This document shows positions 57,832 to 64,000 of a DNA stretch of 64,000 nt, one piece after another. The notes below the pieces were generated by a model. It did not search any database and was not told the DNA's origin. It worked only from the letters and a program-made list of their open reading frames with translations. Location: positions 1 to 64,000 of the forward strand of contig WGMI01000005.1 in assembly GCA_016125155.1 (NCBI GenBank), in the 5' to 3' direction. Positions within the stretch are counted from its first letter, which is position 1; every line of letters begins with the position of its first letter. Position numbers and translations under genes: made by a program. The stretch comes from a bacterium (lineage in GTDB: Bacteria; Bacteroidota; Bacteroidia; Flavobacteriales; Schleiferiaceae).

Positions 57832-58848
57832 TTACTTGATCGGATAAAAGACCTCCGTGATGTACAAAGCAGGGTCTTTGACCTCTCCGGGATCGTTGAC
57901 ATACGACTCCCAGGGGGCCCCATTCGACTCAAGACCATTGGTTTCCATATAAGCCGAGGCCGCCTCGTGCCCCATCGCTGAACCTTCGTAAGGACCGGTA
58001 TAGACCACTTTAACTGCCTTGCCCGCGGGGAGCACCCCTTTTTGTACTGCGGCATTTCCGGGCTTGGCGCTGGTGCAAGGCATGGCTATGAGTAAAACGT
58101 TGTTGTCGGTCTCCTCGTCCCATAGCTCGGCGATGGCAAAGGGGGCTCCATTGACCTTGGACGCATCTTCGGCCAAATAGCCCATGACTTCTCCATAGGC
58201 CTGCGCAAAGAGATCTGCGGTGATCTCGGCCGATTTGACGGCACGGCGGGCGTAGAAATACGTTAGTTTCTGGACATTGACCACCTCGGCCGGGGCCACC
58301 GATCCGGTGGGCATCGCAGACGCTTGGGTTTCCGCCAAGGCCTTCATAGCCTCAAGGCCCTTTTCCAAATCGGGTCCCATGGCTTTGTCCATGCCTTTGT
58401 TCATAAAGCGAAACAAAAAGGGCATTTTGCCTTCGTTGATCCAGCGAACCCGAGTAACTCCATTGGCCTCTTCGAATTCAAATCGGCTATCCATCAAGGA
58501 TTCAAAAGGCTTGGTAAACTGAATGGCCGTAGCCACGCGCTTCCCCTCTTCTACATCGACAATTTCGAGCTTGCCCTCGCCTGTAATGTCCCCTTTCCAA
58601 GAATACCACGCCCCCTTGCCCGATGAAGGATCCGAATAGGTGGTTTGGTTGGTCGAATCCATTCGGCTCCAAGAAGACCACTGTTCCCATTTGGGCAAAT
58701 CGACGATCCATTGTTGCACCGACAGAGCCGGAGCCTTGATTTCGACGCTGCGTTCGACAGAATAGCCCGCGGGTTGGGTAGAGAGATAAATCAATCCCAG
58801 GGCGATTATGCCCACCAAAGCCAAAAGTGCTATACGGAGTGTTTTCAT
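57832..58848 (-). CDS. SRPBCC-domain protein with a GyrI-like effector-binding half
   Basis: The 338-residue protein has one N-terminal membrane helix (IALLALVGIIALGLIYL). An SRPBCC (polyketide-cyclase/START-like) domain occupies about 30-180 (VERSVEIKAPALSVQQWIVD, FEFEEANGVTRVRWINEGKMP). A GyrI-like/AraC effector-binding domain occupies ~190-338 (FAIAELWDEETDNNVLLIAMPC, AVKVVYTGPYEG, ALYITEVFYPIK). This pairing is common in Bacteroidota and probably binds hydrophobic ligands. No catalysis is implied. Confidence 0.85.
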   Translation of the reverse strand: MKTLRIALLALVGIIALGLIYLSTQPAGYSVERSVEIKAPALSVQQWIVDLPKWEQWSSWSRMDSTNQTTYSDPSSGKGAWYSWKGDITGEGKLEIVDVEEGKRVATAIQFTKPFESLMDSRFEFEEANGVTRVRWINEGKMPFLFRFMNKGMDKAMGPDLEKGLEAMKALAETQASAMPTGSVAPAEVVNVQKLTYFYARRAVKSAEITADLFAQAYGEVMGYLAEDASKVNGAPFAIAELWDEETDNNVLLIAMPCTSAKPGNAAVQKGVLPAGKAVKVVYTGPYEGSAMGHEAASAYMETNGLESNGAPWESYVNDPGEVKDPALYITEVFYPIK

Positions 58849-58954
58849 GCTGAGGGGATTAAAAAGTTAGAACGAAATTCGAACAATTTTGCCAATCTCA
58901 AATGGAGCCTAAATGCAGTTATGAACAGTACCTTGGTGGCACTGAATTCAACCC

Positions 58955-60985
58955 ATGAAGACGTACTCTTCCACTGTTGTTCTCTCGAGCCTTTTGGGAA
59001 TGGCCTTGTTGTCTTCCTGCGGGCAATCCGACACCCAAACCCCTCCAGCCGAAGTGGAAAAAGCGGAATTTCAATGGCAAACAGAGCAGTTTGCCGATTT
59101 GCGCATCTTGCGCTATCAAGTTCCCGGATTCGAAAAACTCAGCCCCAAACAGCGGGAATTGGTGTATTATTTAGGTCAAGCCGGATTGAGCGGGCGCGAC
59201 ATTATTTGGGATCAGAACTATCGCTACAATCTCGAAATCCGCGACGCTCTGGAAGCCGTCTTTTCCAAAGGTCAAGGCGATGCAGGGCCAGAGCGCGAAG
59301 CGTTTGAAGTGTACACCAAGCGGGTGTGGTTCAGCAACGGCATTCACCACCATTATTCCAACCAGAAGTTAGAACCCGGATTTCCACGGGAATGGTTTGA
59401 GGCTCAACTCGCCAAAGCTGGGGCTTCCCTGTCTGCCGAGGCCCTATCGGCTGTATTTGATCCAACGGTCGACGCGAAAAAAGTCAACAAAGACCCGGAA
59501 AAGGGCGATTTGGTGCGGACTTCGGCGGTCAATTTCTACGCACCCGGCATTTCCAAAACCGAAGTCGATGACTACTATGCAAAGTGGGAAAAAGAGGCGG
59601 GACCAGAACCTGTTTCGTTTGGCCTGAACAGTCGATTGATTAAAAACCCCGACGGCAGCATTGACGAAGAGGTGTACCACATCGGAGGCAAGTATGGAGC
59701 CGCGATTGAGCGCATTGTGAATTGGCTCGAAAAAGCGGTTGGAGTCGCTGAAAATCCAGCTCAGGCCAAGGCCCTTGAATTGCTCATCGAGTATTACAAA
59801 ACCGGAGATCTCAAGACTTGGGATGCCTACAACATTGCCTGGGTGGAAGCCACCGAAGGCGACATAGACTACATCAACTCGTTTATCGAAGTCTACAACG
59901 ACCCCTTGGGCCGAAAAGGCAGTTTTGAGAGCATCGTTCAAATTAAAGATTTTGACGCTTCGGCCCGGATGCAAACCCTGAGCGAGAACATTGCTTGGTT
60001 TGAACAAAATGCCCCGATTCAAGAGGAACATAAAAAGCCCGATGTGCGCGGGGTCAGCTATGTGGTGGTCAATGTGGCGGGAGAAAGCGGCGATGCCTCT
60101 CCTTCGACGCCCATCGGGGTCAACTTGCCCAATGCCAACTGGATACGCTCCAAGCACGGAAGCAAATCGGTCAGCCTTGGCAATATAGAACACGCCTACG
60201 AAGAAGCGGCGGGCAAGGGCTTGCTCGATGAGTTTGCGTTTAGTCAGGCAGAGCGCGAACGGGCCGAGCAACACGGCGCCTTGGGTTCGGCTCTGCACAC
60301 CGCATTACACGAGGTGGTTGGACACGCCAGCGGCCGGTTAAACCCCGGAGTGGGTACCCCTGCCCAGACCCTGCAGAACTACGCCAGCACCCTCGAAGAG
60401 GCCCGGGCCGATTTGGTAGCGCTCTACTACATCTCCGATCCCAAATTGCAGGAACTCGGACTGGTCTCGGGTCCCGAAGTAGCCTTGGCGGAATACGAAA
60501 GCTACATCCGCAATGGACTCATGCTTCAACTCCGCCGGCTCAAACCGGGCGAAGTGCTCGAAGAGGACCATATGCGCAACCGCCAATTGGTGGCCGGCTG
60601 GGCCTACGAAAAGGGCAAGGCCGAGAATGTCATTGAACGCAAACAAATCGATGGAAAGACGTATTTCGCGGTCAACGATCCCGCCAAGCTCAGGGTGTTG
60701 TTTGGTCAATTGCTCCGCGAAATTCAACGCATCAAGAGCGAAGGCGACTACGCGGCGGGCAAGGCGCTCGTCGAAACCTATGGGGTTCAGGTAGAGGCGG
60801 AATTGCTCAAAGAGGTCCTCGAGCGCAGCGCCAAACTCAACCAGGCTCCCTATGCTGGCTTTATCAACCCCCTGCTCAAACCCGTCGAAGCCGATGGCGC
60901 CATTCAAGACGTCCAAATCGAATATCCCATAGACTTCGCCACCCAAATGCTCGAGTACGGAAAAACCTACCGATTCGTTCGCTGA
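58955..60985 (+). CDS. Dipeptidyl peptidase III (M49) lipoprotein
   Basis: The 676-residue zinc peptidase releases dipeptides from N-termini of short peptides. The hexapeptide motif HEVVGH (H452, E453, H457) and the second motif EEARAD (E481/E482) give the M49 zinc site. The N-terminus is a lipoprotein signal with lipobox LLSSC, so the enzyme is probably attached to the inner or outer membrane on the periplasmic side. Length matches bacterial DPP III of Bacteroidota. It is monocistronic, divergent from the SRPBCC gene and convergent with proS. Confidence 0.92.
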   Translation: MKTYSSTVVLSSLLGMALLSSCGQSDTQTPPAEVEKAEFQWQTEQFADLRILRYQVPGFEKLSPKQRELVYYLGQAGLSGRDIIWDQNYRYNLEIRDALEAVFSKGQGDAGPEREAFEVYTKRVWFSNGIHHHYSNQKLEPGFPREWFEAQLAKAGASLSAEALSAVFDPTVDAKKVNKDPEKGDLVRTSAVNFYAPGISKTEVDDYYAKWEKEAGPEPVSFGLNSRLIKNPDGSIDEEVYHIGGKYGAAIERIVNWLEKAVGVAENPAQAKALELLIEYYKTGDLKTWDAYNIAWVEATEGDIDYINSFIEVYNDPLGRKGSFESIVQIKDFDASARMQTLSENIAWFEQNAPIQEEHKKPDVRGVSYVVVNVAGESGDASPSTPIGVNLPNANWIRSKHGSKSVSLGNIEHAYEEAAGKGLLDEFAFSQAERERAEQHGALGSALHTALHEVVGHASGRLNPGVGTPAQTLQNYASTLEEARADLVALYYISDPKLQELGLVSGPEVALAEYESYIRNGLMLQLRRLKPGEVLEEDHMRNRQLVAGWAYEKGKAENVIERKQIDGKTYFAVNDPAKLRVLFGQLLREIQRIKSEGDYAAGKALVETYGVQVEAELLKEVLERSAKLNQAPYAGFINPLLKPVEADGAIQDVQIEYPIDFATQMLEYGKTYRFVR

Positions 60986-60994
60986 GGCGGGAAA

Positions 60995-62467
60995 TCAGTA
61001 GGCCCGGGCAAACAAGACGCGGCGGTTCGAAGGCCGTCCGCTGTAGACGCAAACCCCGGCTTCTTCGGGGGCGTCGAGCGGTATGCACCGAATCGTCGCC
61101 TTGGTGCGTTCCTTGATTTGTGCTTCGGTCTCGGCGGTGCCATCCCAATGGCAGGACAAAAAGCCGCCGAGTTCGATTTGTTCGAGAAAAGCGTCCCAGG
61201 TGTCGACCCGATAAGTCTGCTCGTTGAGGCGGCGCTGGGCATTGGCAAACAGATGCCCTTGAATGTCCTCCATGAGATTCACGACCCGATCGACAACCTG
61301 ATCGAACGGCAAAGCCGACTTCTCAAGGGTGTCTCTGCGCGCCATTTCGAATTGCCCGGCCGCCAAATCTCGGGGGCCAATGGCGAGGCGGACTGGGACA
61401 CCCTGAAGCTCGTACTGATTGAATTTCCACCCCGGTTTGTGGGTGTCTCGGGCGTCGTATTCGACCCGAATGCCCGCCGCACGTAGCGATGCGAGGACAG
61501 GCTGTACCGCCTGAGAAATCTGTTCCAATTCTTCGGCACCCCGATAAATTGGGACGATGACCACCTGTGTCGGGGCCAATCGGGGGGGGAGAACCAAGCC
61601 CTGATCGTCGGAATGGCTCATAATCAAAGCACCCATCAGTCGGGTCGAAACCCCCCAGCTCGTCGCCCAGACGTGTTCAATTTTCCCGTCTCTGTTCTGA
61701 AATTTGACGTCGAAGGCCTTGGCAAAATTCTGCCCCAAAAAGTGAGAAGTACCCGCCTGAAGGGCTTTGCCGTCTTGCATTAGCGCTTCGATGCAATAGG
61801 TATTCAGGGCCCCGGCAAATCGCTCGCTTTCCGATTTTACGCCGCGAATCACGGGAATGGCGAGGATGGTTTCGGCAAAGTCGGCGTAGACGTGGAGCAT
61901 GCGCTCCGCTTCTTCAACAGCCTCGGCCTCGGTGGCGTGGGCAGTATGCCCTTCCTGCCACAAAAATTCGGTGGTCCGCAAAAACAAACGGGTCCGCATT
62001 TCCCACCGCACTACGTTGGCCCATTGGTTGAGCAAAATGGGCAAATCGCGGTAGCTCTGAACCCAATCGCGGTAGGTATCCCAGATAATGGTTTCTGACG
62101 TAGGGCGAACGATGAGTTCTTCTTCGAGCTTGGCCTCGGGATCGACCACCACTCCTTTGCCGTCTTCGGCATTCTTGAGCCGGTAGTGGGTTACCACGGC
62201 GCATTCCTTGGCAAAACCCTCTACGTGGGCCGCTTCTTTGCTGAAATAGGACTTAGGGATAAAAATGGGGAAGTAGGCGTTTTTGTGCCCCGTTTCCTTG
62301 AATCGGCGATCGAGTTCGGCCTGCATCGTCTCCCAAATGGCATATCCGTAGGGCTTGATGACCATACAGCCGCGTACCGCCGAATTTTGAGCCAAATCGG
62401 CCTTGATTACCAAATCGTTGTACCACTGAGCATAATCTTTGCTCTTCGAGGTCAATACATCCGCCAT
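60995..62467 (-). CDS. proS: Proline--tRNA ligase (archaeal/eukaryotic-type ProRS)
   Basis: The class II synthetase charges tRNA-Pro. The 490-residue protein lacks the bacterial editing insertion and has the archaeal/eukaryotic-type layout. The catalytic core has [52 protein letters not shown] and motif 3 near [12 protein letters not shown]. The anticodon-binding domain follows ([13 protein letters not shown]), then a C-terminal domain ending [19 protein letters not shown]. This short T-type ProRS is usual in Bacteroidota. The gene ends 9 nt from the convergent DPP III stop. Confidence 0.97.
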   Translation of the reverse strand: MADVLTSKSKDYAQWYNDLVIKADLAQNSAVRGCMVIKPYGYAIWETMQAELDRRFKETGHKNAYFPIFIPKSYFSKEAAHVEGFAKECAVVTHYRLKNAEDGKGVVVDPEAKLEEELIVRPTSETIIWDTYRDWVQSYRDLPILLNQWANVVRWEMRTRLFLRTTEFLWQEGHTAHATEAEAVEEAERMLHVYADFAETILAIPVIRGVKSESERFAGALNTYCIEALMQDGKALQAGTSHFLGQNFAKAFDVKFQNRDGKIEHVWATSWGVSTRLMGALIMSHSDDQGLVLPPRLAPTQVVIVPIYRGAEELEQISQAVQPVLASLRAAGIRVEYDARDTHKPGWKFNQYELQGVPVRLAIGPRDLAAGQFEMARRDTLEKSALPFDQVVDRVVNLMEDIQGHLFANAQRRLNEQTYRVDTWDAFLEQIELGGFLSCHWDGTAETEAQIKERTKATIRCIPLDAPEEAGVCVYSGRPSNRRVLFARAY

Positions 62468-62540
62468 GGGGCTTGTTTTGGAATGCTTTTTGTACGAAAT
62501 TGTCTAGCGCGGCAAAGCTAATCAAAAGCACCCCCCTACC

Positions 62541-63425
62541 ATGGCACGCTTGGACTCTCTTTCTCTTCGTTTCGGCCCCTGGGTCGCAGCTCTGGCTTGG
62601 GTCGTGTTGTCCTCGTGCGGAGGGAGCTATCATGCCTATCACGCCGATGGGGTCTATCATCGTCCGGTCCCCAAACCCAAGGCGGTGGCGATGGAAAACA
62701 CCCGGACTGCAGAGGAAGCGCCCGCACAGGACTACGACTACTACGACCCCAACGCCTCGGTCGACGATTTTCGGCCTTGGGAAGTCCCGGATCGGTTCAA
62801 TGCACTGCCCCTGTCGAACCAGTCTGCGTGGAATGTAGGCTTTGGCATGGGATCACCCTATGGTTTTGGCTGTTTGGGACCTTCATGGAACACGGGTTGG
62901 GGCTATGGAGGCATGTACGACCCTTGGTACAATCCGTGGAATGATCCTTTCAATAACCCCTGGAACAACCCCTGGAACAATCCCTGGAACGGGCCCGGAT
63001 TCGGCAACGGATGGGGCTATCCGGGATGGGGCTATCCCGGATGGGGCGGCGGATACTATGGTCCGGGTTTTGGCTCGGGAGATGTACTGAGGCCCATTGG
63101 TCAACCGGTCAACATGCCTCGTCCCAACCGCAGTGGTTCCCCTTCAACCGGAGGAACCCCGACCCCGGCAGGACGTATGCGGAGACAACCTGTTGAAGTG
63201 CCCCAGGCCCCGGCATCCGAAAAACCCACTTGGCGAAGAGAACTGGAAGACCTGTTTACCCCAACCGAAATCCCGGGTAGGCCGTCGCGGTCGTGGGAAC
63301 CCGCTCAGGCGCCTCCCTCACGGACGCCCCGGGGCAGATCGGATGCGCCTTCTCGTCCGGCTCCCTCTGGGGGTGGTGGGCGCAGTGGCGGTACGCCTTC
63401 TTCACCCAGCCCCCGTACGCGGTGA
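62541..63425 (+). CDS. Repeat-rich lipoprotein (NPWN and Gly/Tyr/Trp repeats)
   Basis: The 294-residue protein has a lipoprotein signal ending in the lipobox LSSC. A short Tyr/Asp-rich part follows, then tandem NPWNN-type repeats (about 133-150; 12-bp DNA repeat at 62951-62990), GYPGWG repeats and a Pro/Ser/Arg-rich tail. The composition suggests an extended, unstructured surface or outer-membrane lipoprotein. No family function is known to me. Its stop overlaps the GTG start of the OmpP1/FadL-like gene (GTGA), so the two are co-translated and may act together. Confidence 0.72.
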   Translation: MARLDSLSLRFGPWVAALAWVVLSSCGGSYHAYHADGVYHRPVPKPKAVAMENTRTAEEAPAQDYDYYDPNASVDDFRPWEVPDRFNALPLSNQSAWNVGFGMGSPYGFGCLGPSWNTGWGYGGMYDPWYNPWNDPFNNPWNNPWNNPWNGPGFGNGWGYPGWGYPGWGGGYYGPGFGSGDVLRPIGQPVNMPRPNRSGSPSTGGTPTPAGRMRRQPVEVPQAPASEKPTWRRELEDLFTPTEIPGRPSRSWEPAQAPPSRTPRGRSDAPSRPAPSGGGGRSGGTPSSPSPRTR

Positions 63426-64000
63426 GCGGGTTCCACGGTACGCTCCTTTCGCTGTGGCTCGGGAGTTTTGTGTTGTGTTTCTCCTCTCCGTCTCGGGCAC
63501 AGAGTTTTGAAGAAAGCCTGTTGTTTGCGGCCCCCGGCATTGAAGGAGGGCCGCGCTATGTCGCGATGAGCGGGGCCTTTCATGCGCTTGGAGGAGACAT
63601 GAGCTCGATTGTCGACAATCCTGCGGGGGCAGCGGTGTTTCTCCACGGTCGGCTCGACATCGCTCTGGGCATTACCGGGAGTCAAACCCGATCGAATTAT
63701 TGGAATCGGAGTCTCGACGGTTCAGAAACCGATGTGGCGTTCCCCTTGATCGGGATCAATACTTCGTTCGATTGGGGAACCGACCCGCAAAAAAAGTGGT
63801 TTTTTGGGATGGTCCTGAAACGCGAACTCGGCTTCGACGAGCAGATTGAAATCGAAGGGGTCAATCCCAACAGCTCGATTATCGATGCATGGATCGATCA
63901 ATCGAACGGCACCCCTCCCGCCCAGTTGCTCAACCAAGGTTTGCTCTACGAGCGCATGGCGTGGGAAACCTTTCTGACTGATGTGGTCGACAGTGCGAAC
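63422..64000 (+). CDS. OmpP1/FadL-like outer-membrane protein, 5' part
   Basis: The first 193 codons are in the window; the gene runs off the end. It starts at GTG 63422 inside the stop of the lipoprotein gene. The N-terminus is a signal peptide (SLWLGSFVLCFSSPSRAQ). The mature start GGPRYVAMSGAFHALGGD followed by SSIVDNPAGAAVF is the signature of Bacteroidota OmpP1/FadL-type barrels (hatch domain with the NPA motif). Members transport hydrophobic compounds across the outer membrane; the substrate is unknown. Confidence 0.82.
   Translation, partial: MSGFHGTLLSLWLGSFVLCFSSPSRAQSFEESLLFAAPGIEGGPRYVAMSGAFHALGGDMSSIVDNPAGAAVFLHGRLDIALGITGSQTRSNYWNRSLDGSETDVAFPLIGINTSFDWGTDPQKKWFFGMVLKRELGFDEQIEIEGVNPNSSIIDAWIDQSNGTPPAQLLNQGLLYERMAWETFLTDVVDSAN

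Overview
This is a chromosomal window from a fairly GC-rich member of the Bacteroidota, probably a Flavobacteriales-like lineage. The assignment rests on four proteins with type IX secretion (T9SS) sorting domains, a TonB receptor with a carboxypeptidase-like N-terminal domain, a DUF4834-like protein, ribonuclease Y, a 948-residue CarB, and the neighbourhoods ftsK-lolA-lptFG-ribBA and hsdR_N/holA. Start codons are often GTG or TTG, Shine-Dalgarno sites are rare, and many genes overlap by ATGA or GTGA. I see no rRNA, tRNA, prophage, insertion sequence or CRISPR array. Genus cannot be fixed from the sequence.

Layout. 1-11.1 kb: the tail of a T9SS protein, an LRR protein, pdhB, a TMTC-like membrane/TPR protein, an outer-membrane barrel, an RlmI-like methyltransferase, an HsdR-N protein divergent from holA, and a large secreted endonuclease I fusion. 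11.2-15.3 kb: a frameshifted DHFR-like pseudogene, a tandem Usp protein, rny, a probable 6S RNA, zapA and a ZapB-like coiled coil. 15.3-21.4 kb: an M23 peptidase, a TonB receptor with a small companion gene, and a T9SS type B protein. 21.6-30 kb: a surface-glycan cluster (methyltransferase, GT2, flippase, sulfotransferase, YfhO-like protein, GT4). 30-35.3 kb: a LamG T9SS protein, carB and rpmH. 35.4-43 kb: an SDR, an AcpH-like protein, a flavoprotein and the Kdo8N genes kdnB and kdnA, with a divergent 2OG oxygenase and an MsbA-like ABC exporter. 43-43.9 kb: a GIY-YIG nuclease bracketed by two copies of a REP-like double-hairpin repeat with 17-bp tandem tails. 44-49.5 kb: ATP-grasp, NRDE/TANGO2, two DinB-like proteins, a DoxX-like protein, NDH-2 and two unknowns. 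49.6-57.7 kb: the envelope/division operon ftsK-lolA-lptFG-GT4-GT2-ribBA. 57.8-64 kb: an SRPBCC protein, dipeptidyl peptidase III, proS, a repeat-rich lipoprotein and the start of an OmpP1/FadL-like protein.

How the parts fit. Much of the window builds or decorates the envelope: glycan synthesis and sulfation, amino-Kdo synthesis for the LPS inner core, lipid export (MsbA-like, LptFG, LolA), and T9SS cargo. The most unusual element is the nuclease/REP-like island at 43.2-43.9 kb. Two other signals not covered by ordinary annotation are a 6S-RNA-like fold between zapA and rny, and a recurrent TAnnTTTG-like box 4-6 nt before start codons that suggests leaderless transcription.
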